Numbered from the stretch's first letter, positions 42,011-52,626 are shown. The stretch: 64,000 nt of DNA from Bacillota bacterium (GCA_009780325.1 WRAF01000006.1:1-64000); one strand, 5' to 3'. Made by a program: numbers and translations. Notes: generated by a model from the letters alone, not told the origin.

Positions 42011-42637
42011 ATGGACATAAATAATTTAATTAACAGGCTAAATGAACTAGAAAGCCTTTTGTCCTCATACGAGGTAATGATAGACAAAGGGCTTTATAAT
42101 CATTTGCTTAGTGAATACAATTCTATTAACGGCATAATGGACGCACACAATAATGGAGATAATGTACTAGCAGAAAAACTAATGCTTGGACATAAAAAAA
42201 TAGGGCATGAAGTGGTTGCAATTGAGGGTGCTGATAAAAAAATTATTGAGACATTAAATGAATATGGGTTTGTATTTAAGGAAGATAAAAAACTATTGAT
42301 TGCAAGCGGAATAGGGGTGAGTGAGGTGCTAAAAAAATTTGATAGGGCGATATTCTATCCTTATCAAAGCGGCGAGTACGAGTTTGAATTGAAAGATGTT
42401 AGGGTTGATGTTTTTCATGCAAGCGGGGCAGGTGGGCAAAATGTAAACAAGGTTGAAACGGCGATAAGAGCAACACATATGCCTAGCGGGTTGTCTGTAG
42501 TGTGTCAAGATGAAAGAAGCCAGGGGCGGAATAAAGATAAGGCGATACAAAGATTAAAAGTTAAATTGATGGAGCACTATAAAAAAGAGGCGCAAAAAAA
42601 CAACAAAACAGCAAGAAACAATGCAGTTAAAAATTGA
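42011..42637 (+). CDS. GGQ release-factor-like protein without a stop-codon-reading domain
   Basis: A 208-residue protein. The C-terminal half is a release factor catalytic domain: [49 protein letters not shown], with GGQ at 141-143, then a basic Lys/Asn tail. The N-terminal half is helical. The RF1 PxT or RF2 SPF loop is absent and the length is far below the usual 360, so it should hydrolyse peptidyl-tRNA without reading a stop codon, like ArfB or PrfH. PrfH is usually paired with RtcB, which is not present. It overlaps the following helicase gene by 17 nt. Confidence 0.8.
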   Translation: MDINNLINRLNELESLLSSYEVMIDKGLYNHLLSEYNSINGIMDAHNNGDNVLAEKLMLGHKKIGHEVVAIEGADKKIIETLNEYGFVFKEDKKLLIASGIGVSEVLKKFDRAIFYPYQSGEYEFELKDVRVDVFHASGAGGQNVNKVETAIRATHMPSGLSVVCQDERSQGRNKDKAIQRLKVKLMEHYKKEAQKNNKTARNNAVKN

Positions 42638-44870
42638 CAAAAACAAAATAATATTATCAAATCACGCCATTAAAAAAACAGAAAAAATGGCGTTTTTGGT
42701 ATCATCGCTATTAGAGGCGGATAGCACTTTATTAAAAATTGCAGAAAGTTTAATTAAAGCAAAATTAAAAACGGGCAATTATCAAATAAAATCAACTCAT
42801 CAAAAAATCTATGTGCAAATAGATAATGAAAAGCAAGCTATCGTTTTTTTTGACTTTGAATATCCAGATGCTTTTATAAAAAAAGGCGATACCAGATTAA
42901 AAAATTTAACTGAATTTGAGCTAGAGCCAAGCGATAAAACAATAGACAATGAGCAAAACAAAAAATTATATCGCATTATAAAAACAAAAAATTATTTTCC
43001 TATACTAGATCAAGTTCAAAAAGAGATAGTGGCTACTGAAGATAAAAACATGATTGTTCATGGGGTGGCAGGCAGCGGAAAAACTAATATTTGTATTGAT
43101 AAGATTATTTATTCAAGCGGGCGCGGATATAGAGGACGGCTTTTGTATACTACATATTCAAAGAGTTTATTAAATGACACTAAGCTTAAAATATTAGAGT
43201 ATATAGGCGCTTTAAATGAATTTATTGATGAATTTGACAATATAGAATTTTTTTGTGATAATAAAGGTGCGGCGATTGAACATCGCTTAGGGGTATATTT
43301 ATCACTAGATGAAGATAGTCCTTTAGATAGTTTAAAAAAAATAGTAGTTTTTTTAACAACTCAAGTGGATTATTGTTTGATTGAGGATTTGTATGGAGAC
43401 GCCAGACTGGCAAATGAGAGTTATTTTATAAAAGAATATTTGCCGCAAATAAAAAATCATAATTTGGCGGCAAGATTAAAGCAAATCAATCATATATCAC
43501 ATGAAATAATTTATAAAGAGATTTATGGATTGATATTGGGCAGTGAAAAGGTGCTGAATGAGAATGAGTATATAGACAAAAGAAAGGATTCATTTAATAG
43601 GATAGATTGTCAAACGATTTATGCACTTAGTCAAGATTATAATAATCATTTAAAACAGGCTAGAATGACTGATTATAATCAAATGTGCCGTGATATGATG
43701 GATAAGTCGGGGCACAAATATTCACTAGTATTAATTGATGAGGTACAAGACTATACTCAAATTAATTTAGCTTTCTTTAAAAGCATTTCTTTAAAAATGT
43801 TTTGTGTGGGTGATGCTTTGCAAATGATAAATCCGTCGTATTTTTCTTTTAGTTATTTAAAACGATTGCTTTATCAAAAGGATATATCGTTAATAAAAGA
43901 GTTAGTTTCAAATTATAGATCTAGTCAAAAAATTGCTGAAATTTTAAAAAGTTTGTCTGACCTTAATTCAAAAAGTTTTGGTGTGCACAATTTTGTATTA
44001 TTTTCTTCTAGCATAGCATCAAGCGAGAATACAGAGACTGTGTTAACTCAAGACTTAAAATTTTTGAATAATTTAAATAATTCTCCATTTAATAACTATA
44101 CAATAATTACTCCTAATCAAAAAACCAAAGATGATTTAAGAAAAAAGTTTCATCGTCAAGAAATTTTGACAGTATCGGAGAGTAAGGGTTTAGAGCGAGA
44201 TATAGTAATATTATATGATATACTATCTGCACAAAATAATGAATGGCAGGCTTTTATTAAAAGAGGTGTGGACAAAAAAAGTGCCGATGAAAATTCAGTA
44301 TACAGATATTATTTCAATTTGCTGTATGTTGCAGTATCAAGGGCAAAGCAAAAACTGTATATAATTGAGAGTGCTCCGCCAAAGTTATTTGATCAGTTTT
44401 TTAAAAATCACTTTGATAACTTGACAAATAATGATGCGCTTGATAAATTATTAAAGGGAGTAGACAAATTAGAGGCTGAGCAAGATGAGGTGATTAAACG
44501 AAGCGGAGAGTTTATTAAGCTAGGGCAATATGAAAATGCATTGTTTTGGGCACAGCAAATCATTGACAAAAATGATAAAGCTAGGCAACTGACAAGGATT
44601 GATGCGGCTAAAGCTGGGGATTATAGAAGCGGCGGTATTAGGTTTATGAAAGAAGGGATGTATGAGGATGCTTTAGAATATTTTTTATTGGCAAATGAAG
44701 ATGGATTAGCTAATTTAGCAAAAAGCTGTATGGGAATAGGTGATGGTGATAGCGGAATGGAGGCGATAAAGTGCTTTTTAGATTTAGATGGCAATAAAGA
44801 AGCAAGGGATGTTATATTAGAAATTTTAAAACATGATTTAAGGAAGATAAAAGAATGGACAATCAAATAA
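42621..44870 (+). CDS. UvrD/Rep-like superfamily 1 helicase with TPR-like C-terminus
   Basis: A 749-residue protein. Residues 1-100 form an extra N-terminal domain ([17 protein letters not shown]...[16 protein letters not shown]) with a faint RelE/ParE-like look. Helicase motifs follow: Walker A GVAGSGKT (148-155), [11 protein letters not shown] (Ia), [10 protein letters not shown] (about 371-380), [10 protein letters not shown] (III), SNYRSSQKI (IV), [18 protein letters not shown] (V), [15 protein letters not shown] (VI). Residues 600-749 are helical with repeat character ([44 protein letters not shown]). It overlaps genes on both sides, so it is translationally coupled to the GGQ protein and to the coiled-coil protein. 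The substrate, DNA or RNA, is not evident. Confidence 0.85.
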   Translation: MQLKIDKNKIILSNHAIKKTEKMAFLVSSLLEADSTLLKIAESLIKAKLKTGNYQIKSTHQKIYVQIDNEKQAIVFFDFEYPDAFIKKGDTRLKNLTEFELEPSDKTIDNEQNKKLYRIIKTKNYFPILDQVQKEIVATEDKNMIVHGVAGSGKTNICIDKIIYSSGRGYRGRLLYTTYSKSLLNDTKLKILEYIGALNEFIDEFDNIEFFCDNKGAAIEHRLGVYLSLDEDSPLDSLKKIVVFLTTQVDYCLIEDLYGDARLANESYFIKEYLPQIKNHNLAARLKQINHISHEIIYKEIYGLILGSEKVLNENEYIDKRKDSFNRIDCQTIYALSQDYNNHLKQARMTDYNQMCRDMMDKSGHKYSLVLIDEVQDYTQINLAFFKSISLKMFCVGDALQMINPSYFSFSYLKRLLYQKDISLIKELVSNYRSSQKIAEILKSLSDLNSKSFGVHNFVLFSSSIASSENTETVLTQDLKFLNNLNNSPFNNYTIITPNQKTKDDLRKKFHRQEILTVSESKGLERDIVILYDILSAQNNEWQAFIKRGVDKKSADENSVYRYYFNLLYVAVSRAKQKLYIIESAPPKLFDQFFKNHFDNLTNNDALDKLLKGVDKLEAEQDEVIKRSGEFIKLGQYENALFWAQQIIDKNDKARQLTRIDAAKAGDYRSGGIRFMKEGMYEDALEYFLLANEDGLANLAKSCMGIGDGDSGMEAIKCFLDLDGNKEARDVILEILKHDLRKIKEWTIK

Positions 44871-45559
44871 AACAATTAATAGACACTTTTATTGAGTATA
44901 GAAATTTATTGACCCCGATACAAAAAAACTTGTCGGATTTTTTAGGCAGCTATGAAGAGGTCAAGACCACTATTGAAAAATTGTCATTATCTTTTGAAGG
45001 GGATTTACAAAAACAGCTGCTTAATATGTTTGACAGGATGGAAAAAGAGGCAAAAAAAGCAACTGAATTATCTAGTCAAATTGACAAACTGGCTTCTTCT
45101 ACTGATAAATATTCTTCTGCTATCAATATGGTGATTAATCAATTTAATAAGATTGAAATTAGATTGGGTGCATTATTAGATATAGATAAAAGGGCGGATG
45201 AGCAGCTAGCAAAGATAGAGAATATCATTGAGGATAGGTCAAGGTCTTATAATGTAAAAGAGCTATCAACAGCACTTGACGGATATAATAAAGATATAAA
45301 AAGGGTGAGTGAATTTCTAAATAAGGATGTAGCTGATGTAATGATAGAGAATGGAAGGCAATTAAGTGAGATTAAAAAAGGAATGGACTCAATAGTTAAA
45401 GAGCAGGGCGGAGAGGATTTAAAAGAGTTATTGATTACACAAAAAACAAGCGCAAATTTTTTGAAAAAAATTGTAGAGGATAAGGATATCAACGAGGCAT
45501 ATTTATTTGAGGTGTTAGATAGATGGGCAGAAGATAGAAAAGTTAAAGTTAAAAAATGA
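44855..45559 (+). CDS. coiled-coil protein, helicase-operon partner
   Basis: A 234-residue, largely helical protein with long heptad-like stretches (LQKQLLNMFDRMEKEAKKATELSSQIDKLASSTDKYSS; ADEQLAKIENIIEDRSRSYNVKELSTALDGYNKDIKRVSEFL). A short C-terminal part (VEDKDINEAYLFEVLDRWAEDRKVKVKK) is better structured. There is no signal peptide or membrane segment. It overlaps the helicase gene by 16 nt, so a physical partnership is likely. I recognise no family. Confidence 0.65.
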   Translation: MDNQIKQLIDTFIEYRNLLTPIQKNLSDFLGSYEEVKTTIEKLSLSFEGDLQKQLLNMFDRMEKEAKKATELSSQIDKLASSTDKYSSAINMVINQFNKIEIRLGALLDIDKRADEQLAKIENIIEDRSRSYNVKELSTALDGYNKDIKRVSEFLNKDVADVMIENGRQLSEIKKGMDSIVKEQGGEDLKELLITQKTSANFLKKIVEDKDINEAYLFEVLDRWAEDRKVKVKK

Positions 45560-45612
45560 CACGCTGGTTATTTTGAGCGCAAACAAAGGATTTTATAGTT
45601 TATAAAGAAAAA

Positions 45613-47334
45613 ATGCAGCAGCAAGAAAACTACAATCAAATACTAGACTTTATTCGTCAAGATAATGAGGCGGAATTTTCTAAAGCCATAAAAACAAATA
45701 CTTTAAAAAGTTTATCTTTTGGAAGATTTTCACTTTTATCGTTATGCTATATTTATAATTCTAAAAAAATCATAAAAGCCTATGAGGATAGATTATTAAA
45801 AATTGATGAGTATATTAAGCTAGAGCAAGAGCCTATAGATGCTTATAAAACAATAAAACAGCATGCAGGTATCTATATTAGAATATTAAAGGACCAGCAA
45901 ACGATATCCCCTTTGATTGTGTTGGCTATATTAGATAAAGCACATCATTTAAAACAAATTGTTTTAAAAAAAAACTTAAGTGATGAAGAAAAAGATTTAA
46001 TAATAAAAATCTTTAAAGCCAAAAGAGGGGCGGCGGAGTTTAATGAAAATGGCAGCTTAATCACCCCACGTCAAAAACTAAAACAAAAACATAAAATTCT
46101 TATGGGCATAGCCGCTATTTCACTTGCAATTATAATAGCACTGCCTATCACTATAGTTCACTTAATAAATCTTAAAGGTCATGGCACATATGAATCTCCC
46201 TTTAGGATAAGAAACCTTGCTGAGTTAGTTGCGGCAGCCGACCAAGAGGACACTTATTTTATATTGCATAATGATATAACTTTGCCTATTAGCCATTCTA
46301 TAGAGTATTTTAATGCTCATTTAAAAGGCGGCGGTCATACAATTATTTCTCGGCATTCTATCCCTCTTGCTCATCGCTTAAATGGTTCTATTCGGGATTT
46401 AAGTTTTATATCATCAAACGCTTCGCATTTAGTTTTTTATAATGCAGGAGAAATTAAAAATATTAATTTTTATGCGGGGACAAGCAATAATAGGGCAAAT
46501 ATTAAAATTAATGAGGAAACGGGTGTATTGATTGAGGATACTATAGGCGGGGCAGGGATAGTTTCTCATATAAATAGCGGACACATGTTAAACATAAACA
46601 TGACGGCATTTATTGACTTTGAGGCAAGCTTTTCTGATATTGTTTATGAATGCTTTGTTGGGCTGATAGTTTCTCAAAATTGGGGATTGATAGAAGGTGC
46701 TGTGCTAAGAGGTGATGTAATGATTAATTCTAGTGAGATGGGAGAGGTTTTTATAGGCAATCTAGTGGGTAGAAATTTTGGAACTGTGACAGGCGGCAGA
46801 ATAGAAGAGAATTTTATATTAAGTGCAAAGCATGTTCATGTAGGCGGTATCGTAGGGTTTAATGAAGTGATGGGAAATATATTTAATAGCCAAATGAGCG
46901 GGGCAATAGTTGCAAAAAGTGAAAGGTATTCTATAGTGGTGATAGGCGGATTGATTGGATTGAATATGGGTGAGTATAGAAACACGAGAAGCACAATAAG
47001 AGGAAATATTATTGCTGGCAATATAATAGTGAATAGAATAGGAGAGGCGGGCGGTTTTGCGGTGCTAGGCGGAATAAGCGGAGAATGCAGAGGAGGGTTG
47101 GTTGAAAATAATGTGATAAGGACAGTTTTTAATACTAATTTAGAGTTGTCTATATGGGATGATGAGGGTTATTTATTAGAAGGCATTGTATGGGGTCAAT
47201 ATTTTGGTATAGGTGATGTATTTTGGGTGGGGGAGAGATTGTATACAGTTGCAATTATGATGGGTAATAGATTTGAAAGCGATGTAGATATGGACATTGG
47301 GATTGTGGGATTGCCTAGAATAGTGGATAGATAG
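45613..47334 (+). CDS. membrane-anchored protein with extracellular beta-helix-like repeats
   Basis: A 573-residue protein. The N-terminal 160 residues are helical and cytoplasmic (ankyrin/TPR-like, LSLCYIYNSKKIIKAYEDRLLKI...). One transmembrane segment lies at about 162-186. The extracellular part starts GTYESPFRIRNLAELVAAAD, as in GLUG-repeat proteins, and continues with short Gly-rich repeats (NLVGRNFGTVTGG; GGIVGFNEVMGNIFNS; IGGLIGLNMGEYRNT; LGGISGECRGGLVENN), typical of a parallel beta-helix. Probably a surface sensor or adhesin. The start has no strong ribosome binding site. Confidence 0.65.
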   Translation: MQQQENYNQILDFIRQDNEAEFSKAIKTNTLKSLSFGRFSLLSLCYIYNSKKIIKAYEDRLLKIDEYIKLEQEPIDAYKTIKQHAGIYIRILKDQQTISPLIVLAILDKAHHLKQIVLKKNLSDEEKDLIIKIFKAKRGAAEFNENGSLITPRQKLKQKHKILMGIAAISLAIIIALPITIVHLINLKGHGTYESPFRIRNLAELVAAADQEDTYFILHNDITLPISHSIEYFNAHLKGGGHTIISRHSIPLAHRLNGSIRDLSFISSNASHLVFYNAGEIKNINFYAGTSNNRANIKINEETGVLIEDTIGGAGIVSHINSGHMLNINMTAFIDFEASFSDIVYECFVGLIVSQNWGLIEGAVLRGDVMINSSEMGEVFIGNLVGRNFGTVTGGRIEENFILSAKHVHVGGIVGFNEVMGNIFNSQMSGAIVAKSERYSIVVIGGLIGLNMGEYRNTRSTIRGNIIAGNIIVNRIGEAGGFAVLGGISGECRGGLVENNVIRTVFNTNLELSIWDDEGYLLEGIVWGQYFGIGDVFWVGERLYTVAIMMGNRFESDVDMDIGIVGLPRIVDR

Positions 47335-47380
47335 TATAACAATGAATTAAATATAAATAATTATACAAGGAATAAAAAAT

Positions 47381-48616
47381 ATGATAGACATTAATTTTAT
47401 TAGAAACAATGTGGATTTAGTTAAAGAAGCGATTAAAAACAAACATATGAATGTGGATATTGACAGGCTGCTTATCTTGGATAAAGATATAAGGGCAATT
47501 ATGGTGATTACTGAAGAGTTGAGAAAAAATCGCAATGACCTGTCTAAATCAATGGGGCAAGCTAAAACACAATGTGAAAGGGACGAAATTATTAAAAAGG
47601 TGCAGGTTTTAAAAATAGAACTTGCACAAAAAGAAGAAAAGCAAGGCATATTAAAAGCGGAGTTAGACAGCATAATGCTTTCAGTTCCGTCTATCCCTGA
47701 AACAGATGTGCCTATTGGCAAGACTGAGGATGACAATAAAGAATTAAGAATAGTCGGGACAAAACCAAATTTTGATTTTATACCAAAAGACCATTTAGAA
47801 ATAATGAAAGATCTTGATTGGCTGGAGACTGAGCGTGCAGCAAAATATGCAGGGTCTAGAAGCTATATGCTTAAAGGTCAAGCAATGCTTTTAGAAATGG
47901 CGTTATGCCGTTATTCAATTGACTTTTTAAACAAGCGTGGATATGTTCCTCATTCTGTGCCTGTAATGGTTAAAGAGCCTGCTATGCAGGGTACTGGGTA
48001 TTTTCCTATAGGGCGTGACCAAGCTTATTATATAGAAGCGGATGGATTGTATTTAGTAGGAACTAGCGAGGTTAGTCTAGCTGCTGCTTATATGGGAGAG
48101 ATGTTGGATTTATCTAATCCTATTAAAATGGCAGGGCATAGTACTTGCTTTAGGCGTGAAGCTGGGGCGGCAGGAAAAGACACTAGAGGATTATATAGAG
48201 TGCACCAGTTTCAAAAAGTTGAGCAGCTTGTCATTTGCAAAGAAGAAGACGCAGATAAACTGCAGCTAGAGATACTAAAAAACGTAGAGGATATGTTGAT
48301 TGAATTAGGGTTAAGCTTTAGAGTTGCTCTAGCTTGTACGGGTGAATTAGGTATAGGTCAAACAAGAAAATATGAAGTAGAAACATGGATGCCAAGCAGA
48401 AATGCATACTGTGAGACGCACTCATGCTCTAAAATGGGGACATTTCAAGCAAGACGATTAAATATAAAATATAAAGAAAACGGTATTATAAAATATGCTG
48501 TTACTTTAAATAATACGGCAATAGCAACGCCGAGATTTTTGATTCCTTTAATTGAGTGTTATCAAAAACAAGATGGTACGGTGGAGATTCCTAAAGTATT
48601 GAAAAAGTATATATAA
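47381..48616 (+). CDS. serS: serine--tRNA ligase
   Basis: Charges tRNA-Ser and tRNA-Sec with serine. The 411-residue protein has the N-terminal coiled-coil tRNA arm (about residues 25-105) and class II motifs: motif 2 TCFRREAGAAGKDTRGLYRVHQFQKVEQ and motif 3 NNTAIATPRFLIPLIE. AAGGA precedes the ATG. No T-box leader is visible in the short upstream gap. Confidence 0.96.
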   Translation: MIDINFIRNNVDLVKEAIKNKHMNVDIDRLLILDKDIRAIMVITEELRKNRNDLSKSMGQAKTQCERDEIIKKVQVLKIELAQKEEKQGILKAELDSIMLSVPSIPETDVPIGKTEDDNKELRIVGTKPNFDFIPKDHLEIMKDLDWLETERAAKYAGSRSYMLKGQAMLLEMALCRYSIDFLNKRGYVPHSVPVMVKEPAMQGTGYFPIGRDQAYYIEADGLYLVGTSEVSLAAAYMGEMLDLSNPIKMAGHSTCFRREAGAAGKDTRGLYRVHQFQKVEQLVICKEEDADKLQLEILKNVEDMLIELGLSFRVALACTGELGIGQTRKYEVETWMPSRNAYCETHSCSKMGTFQARRLNIKYKENGIIKYAVTLNNTAIATPRFLIPLIECYQKQDGTVEIPKVLKKYI

Positions 48617-48660
48617 GTGACTGTTGCAGATTTTAAAAAACGGAGGGACATAAAAAATCA

Positions 48661-49887
48661 ATGAAAAAATCATTAATAATTTCATTGTCAATAGGCTTTA
48701 TTTTACTTGCCGCATTATTTTTAGCATTAAACTCTTATTTATCATGGTGGGTGGATACAGGGTTTTTGGATATGCTAATAGAGCTATTGCCTATATATTT
48801 AGCAAGTATTGTTATAATATTAGTGGGAATCTTTTTTGTAATATTTTTGATGTATACTAAAAGCAGACAAATTAAGCCTTTAGTGAAAGAAAAAATTGAT
48901 ATTAAAGAACAGCCTATAGATATATCAAAAATTACTATGCAAGAAAAAACTGTGCTGGACTATTTTACATGCGGATTAGTTGTTTTAAAAACTCCTGCAA
49001 CTGTGCTGTTAATTAATAAAGAGGGCGCTAAGATAGTTGGTTATAGGCAAGATAAAGATTTGTTTTATTTTATGGCTGACACAGAGTTTTATAATATTAT
49101 TGAAGCTAGAGAAGATGCTGAAGTTCATCGCATAATAGACAACAAAACATTTTCTTTTATGTTTAATTTTGATGGGGAGAATATCATTGTATTGATAGAA
49201 GATGTCACAAGATTAAGGGCAGCAGAAAATATAAAAAACGAATTTATTGCAAATATCACACATGAAATGAGTACTCCGCTTACTTCTATTGTTGGTTATG
49301 CAGACTTAATTAAGCAGGGCATGAATGAAGAAAATACCAAAAATGCTGCAGATACTATTGCCCAGCAAAGCATAAGGCTAGGCAGCTTGATTAAAGGCAT
49401 ATTAAATTACTCTCAAATTGATGCTGATGAAATAAAAAACCACAAGGTGGATTTATCCAAAACACTAAAAGAGAGTATATTTAATTTATCGTCTTATATG
49501 CAAGAAAAAAACATAAAAATTGACACTATCATTGATGAGGATGTAATGGTTAATTCAAGGCATGAGCATGCTTTAGATTTTGTTAATAATTTGCTTATAA
49601 ATGCTGTTAAATATAATATTGAGGGCGGGAATATCGCAGTAAGTTTAACAAAAGAGCCTAAGATGTTGACAATAGAAGATAGCGGAATAGGCATTGCGCC
49701 AGATAATATAGAAAAGATTTTTAATAGATTTTATACGTTATCTTATGATAAAACTGATATTGGTCAAAATAGTTCGGGGTATGGGCTAGGGCTTGCTATT
49801 GTTAAAAAAATAGCACTTAAAAATAATTGGAAAATCAAGGTTGAAAGCACATTAAATAAAGGCACAAAATTCATTGTAAATTTTTAA
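48661..49887 (+). CDS. orphan sensor histidine kinase
   Basis: A 408-residue membrane kinase. Two transmembrane segments (about 5-25 and 45-65) enclose only a short outside loop. A PAS-like region follows (about 95-180). The dimerisation and phosphoacceptor domain is FIANITHEMSTPLTSIVGYADLI (His201). The ATPase domain has an N box (NNLLINAVKYN), G1 (EDSGIGI), an F box (FNRFYTLS) and G2 (GYGLGLAIV). It resembles PhoR/ResE-type kinases. No response regulator gene is adjacent. The short outside loop suggests it senses something in the membrane or cytoplasm. Confidence 0.88.
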   Translation: MKKSLIISLSIGFILLAALFLALNSYLSWWVDTGFLDMLIELLPIYLASIVIILVGIFFVIFLMYTKSRQIKPLVKEKIDIKEQPIDISKITMQEKTVLDYFTCGLVVLKTPATVLLINKEGAKIVGYRQDKDLFYFMADTEFYNIIEAREDAEVHRIIDNKTFSFMFNFDGENIIVLIEDVTRLRAAENIKNEFIANITHEMSTPLTSIVGYADLIKQGMNEENTKNAADTIAQQSIRLGSLIKGILNYSQIDADEIKNHKVDLSKTLKESIFNLSSYMQEKNIKIDTIIDEDVMVNSRHEHALDFVNNLLINAVKYNIEGGNIAVSLTKEPKMLTIEDSGIGIAPDNIEKIFNRFYTLSYDKTDIGQNSSGYGLGLAIVKKIALKNNWKIKVESTLNKGTKFIVNF

Positions 49888-49943
49888 AATGCTGTATAAA
49901 TATGTAATTTTTATCTATACTAACATTATAGGAGAAATTACAT

Positions 49944-50477
49944 ATGAAAAATGTAGGAATTGTCAGGCGTCTTGATGAATTAGGGCGTATAGTTATCCCA
50001 AGAGAATTTAGAAAAACACACAGAATTAATGTTGGTGACCCTTTAGAGATAATGGCAACAGAATCAGGCAACATTATCATCACTAAAGTAGACACTATAT
50101 CGGATTTGACAACTTTATGTGAAACTGCGTGTGCAAGCTTAGCTGCTGAATTAAGCATGACCATAGCGGGAGCATCGTTTGATAAAATATTGGCGGCAAG
50201 CGGACAAGGCAGGTCTATTTTAAATGACAAAGAATTATCAAGTGCGGTATCAAAGATGCTAAAAAGCAGAGGTTTTTTTAGCGGAGCGGCAGATTCTGAA
50301 GAGATTTTAGGGCTTGTAAATGCTGGATTTAATTTTGTTTGTGTTGTACCCATTCAAAGTTATGATGATTGTTTTGGCGGATTAATTGCTTTTAGCAACA
50401 AAGAAATATCAGGATTTGATGCAGCAGCTTTAAAGCTGGCAGGAAGATTGGTGGGGGATACTTTGGCAAAGTATTAA
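49944..50477 (+). CDS. spoVT: SpoVT-type AbrB-family regulator
   Basis: A 177-residue protein with an N-terminal AbrB swapped-hairpin DNA-binding domain (GIVRRLDELGRIVIPREFRKTHRINVGDPLEIM) and a C-terminal GAF-like domain. This is the SpoVT layout. In sporulating Firmicutes SpoVT tunes late forespore genes. AGGAG precedes the ATG. With the Spo0A-like domain at 6.4 kb, it hints that this lineage sporulates or descends from spore formers. Confidence 0.88.
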   Translation: MKNVGIVRRLDELGRIVIPREFRKTHRINVGDPLEIMATESGNIIITKVDTISDLTTLCETACASLAAELSMTIAGASFDKILAASGQGRSILNDKELSSAVSKMLKSRGFFSGAADSEEILGLVNAGFNFVCVVPIQSYDDCFGGLIAFSNKEISGFDAAALKLAGRLVGDTLAKY

Positions 50478-50550
50478 TCCTTTGCTGCTTAAATTAATGT
50501 CATTTGCCATCCTTAATTCCTAAATAATTTTATAAATCGGTTAAAAATGC

Positions 50551-50579
50551 TTGCCTTAGACAAAAATATATGATAGAAT
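50551..50579 (+). promoter_or_regulatory. secG promoter
   Basis: TTGCCT (50551-50556), 17 bp, TAGAAT (50574-50579). Confidence 0.6.
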
Positions 50580-50612
50580 AAAAAACCTACAAAATTTTAG
50601 GAGCTTAACAAA

Positions 50613-51011
50613 GTGAACTTATTCCCTATGATTTCTTCAGGTTGGCTGGACAACATTCCGCCTTGGGTGGCAAATTCTTTTCCTGTTATTAGGATAATTT
50701 TAATGGTATTTATGCTTGTATCGGCATTATTACTTGTTATTTGCATATTGTTTCAACAAACAAAGTCATCAGGGTTAGGTGCAATTGGCGGCGGGTCTAC
50801 TGAAACTTATTATTATAAAAATAAAGGTAAATCTCTAGAAGGAATTTTAAAAAGAGCCACAATTATTTTATCTATATGCGTGCTTGGATTCACTGTATTA
50901 TTTTTAATAAGTGTGCAAATTTATTCGCCGAATTGGGTAAACACAAACCCAACTCCGCCAGCAGAAGCAGCAGGATATTTTATTGCGCCGATATTGAATT
51001 TCATCAGATAA
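50613..51011 (+). CDS. secG: preprotein translocase subunit SecG
   Basis: A small component of the Sec translocon. The 132-residue protein has two transmembrane segments (IRIILMVFMLVSALLLVICIL and ATIILSICVLGFTVLFLISV). Between them is the conserved cytoplasmic loop QQTKSSGLGAIGGGSTETYYYKNKGKSLEGILKR. It is longer than usual at both ends. The start is GTG, set by TAGGAG. As in many Firmicutes it is followed by rnr. Confidence 0.92.
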   Translation: MNLFPMISSGWLDNIPPWVANSFPVIRIILMVFMLVSALLLVICILFQQTKSSGLGAIGGGSTETYYYKNKGKSLEGILKRATIILSICVLGFTVLFLISVQIYSPNWVNTNPTPPAEAAGYFIAPILNFIR

Positions 51012-51017
51012 TATTGA

Positions 51018-51045
51018 AGCGGCTAAATTTTTAGTCGCTTTTTTT
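51018..51045 (+). terminator. secG terminator
   Basis: AGCGGCTAAATTTTTAGTCGCTTTTTTT. Confidence 0.88.
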
Positions 51046-51063
51046 GTGTATAAAGATTGATAT

Positions 51064-52626
51064 ATGAAAAAATATAAAAACATAACAAAGCAAAAAACAT
51101 CTCAAACAGATATGCCTTTTATTAAACCTAAAGGCAAAGTTTTTTCTTATGAGGATAATTTAGAGTCAGGACTAGAGGCAGTTAAAAATTTTTATTCTCT
51201 CTATGACAAATTTCCTAAAAAAGTAAAACAGCTAGCTAAAGAAATTGCATTTATATCTAATAAGGATAAGCAAAACAGAATAGACTTAACTGACAAATTA
51301 ATTTTTACAATAGATGGCGATGATTCTAAAGACTTTGATGATGCGGTTGACATTGAAAAAACTGGCAGCGGCTATAAACTTGGCGTGCATATAGCAGATG
51401 TTGCACATTATATAAAACAAGGCAGTGTCCTAGATAAAGAGGCGATTAAAAGAGGCACAAGCGTGTATTTTCCTAATGCTGTTTATCATATGCTTCCGCA
51501 TGAATTATCAAGCGGCATGTGTTCTTTAAAAGAAGATGAAGAAAGGCTTTGTTTATCTTTAAATATGGATATAGATAGTGCCGGGCATGTTAAAAGCTAT
51601 AAAATTTTTGAGAGCGTAATTAGATCTAATGCCAGGCTGACTTATAAAAACACCTCTAAGATAATAGATGGTGATAAAGTCTTAAGCAAAATGTATTTAC
51701 CTTTTATTGAATCGTTAGTACAAATGAATGAATTAGCGCTGATATTAAAAGAAAAAAGGAAAAAGCGTGGGGCGATTGATTTTGTGACATATGAAAGTGA
51801 GTTTGAAATTGATGGTGGAAATGTGGTTGGACTTAAAAGGGCGGATAGATTAAATTCGCATTATATAATTGAAGAGTTTATGATTTTAGCAAATGAAACC
51901 ATTGCAGAGCATTTTAATAAAATAAAAGCGCCGTTTGTGTATAGAAATCATAATAAATCCAGTTTTGAAAAATTTGAAAAATTAGAGATGTTTTTGCATT
52001 CATTAGGATTAAGCCACAATTTAGATTTTAATAATTTGACTTCTAAAGATATTCAAAATTTTTTAAAAAATGTTCCTGAGCATTTGCTAGGAGTGGTTAA
52101 TAAGGTGACGTTAAGGGCAATGTCCAAAGCTATTTATGAAAACAAAAACAAAGGTCATTTTGGACTTGCTAGTGAGTTTTATTGTCATTTCACTTCTCCT
52201 ATTAGACGTTATGCGGATTTAATGATTCATAGAGTCATAAAAGAATATTTAAAAAATAATCAATTAGCAAACTTTAAACCCATCGTCATACATGCGGCAA
52301 AAGAAGCAACTAATCGTGAGATTTTAGCAGAAGCAGCTGAGAGAAAATATAATGATTTTTTAAAAGCAAAATATATGCAAGATAAGATAGGTCAAAGGTT
52401 TAAAGGTATAATAAGTTCTATCGCTAATTTTGGTTTTTTTGTAGAGCTAGATAATACGGCAGAAGGATTAGTTAGGATAGAGAGTTTAGATGGACATTAT
52501 GAATATATTGAAGAAGCCAATATACTAAAAGGCAAAGAAATTTTTAAATTAGGTCAAGAAGTTGAGATTGAAGTAGAAAGTGCTAAAGGTGATAGAATAG
52601 ATTTTATTTTGGTTTGCAGTTTATAA
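51064..52626 (+). CDS. rnr: ribonuclease R, short form without N-terminal cold-shock domains
   Basis: A 3'-5' exoribonuclease that degrades structured RNA. The 520-residue protein has the RNB catalytic domain with FTIDGDDSKDFDDAVDI (metal-binding aspartates), VHIADVAHYI, SVYFPNAVYHMLP and a HFTSPIRRYADLMIHR motif. An S1 domain is at the C-terminus (GQRFKGIISSIANFGFFVELDNTAEGLVRI). The two cold-shock domains that normally start RNase R are missing, and the protein is about 200 residues short. The ribosome binding site is weak. smpB, often next to rnr, is 48 kb away near the origin. Confidence 0.92.
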   Translation: MKKYKNITKQKTSQTDMPFIKPKGKVFSYEDNLESGLEAVKNFYSLYDKFPKKVKQLAKEIAFISNKDKQNRIDLTDKLIFTIDGDDSKDFDDAVDIEKTGSGYKLGVHIADVAHYIKQGSVLDKEAIKRGTSVYFPNAVYHMLPHELSSGMCSLKEDEERLCLSLNMDIDSAGHVKSYKIFESVIRSNARLTYKNTSKIIDGDKVLSKMYLPFIESLVQMNELALILKEKRKKRGAIDFVTYESEFEIDGGNVVGLKRADRLNSHYIIEEFMILANETIAEHFNKIKAPFVYRNHNKSSFEKFEKLEMFLHSLGLSHNLDFNNLTSKDIQNFLKNVPEHLLGVVNKVTLRAMSKAIYENKNKGHFGLASEFYCHFTSPIRRYADLMIHRVIKEYLKNNQLANFKPIVIHAAKEATNREILAEAAERKYNDFLKAKYMQDKIGQRFKGIISSIANFGFFVELDNTAEGLVRIESLDGHYEYIEEANILKGKEIFKLGQEVEIEVESAKGDRIDFILVCSL

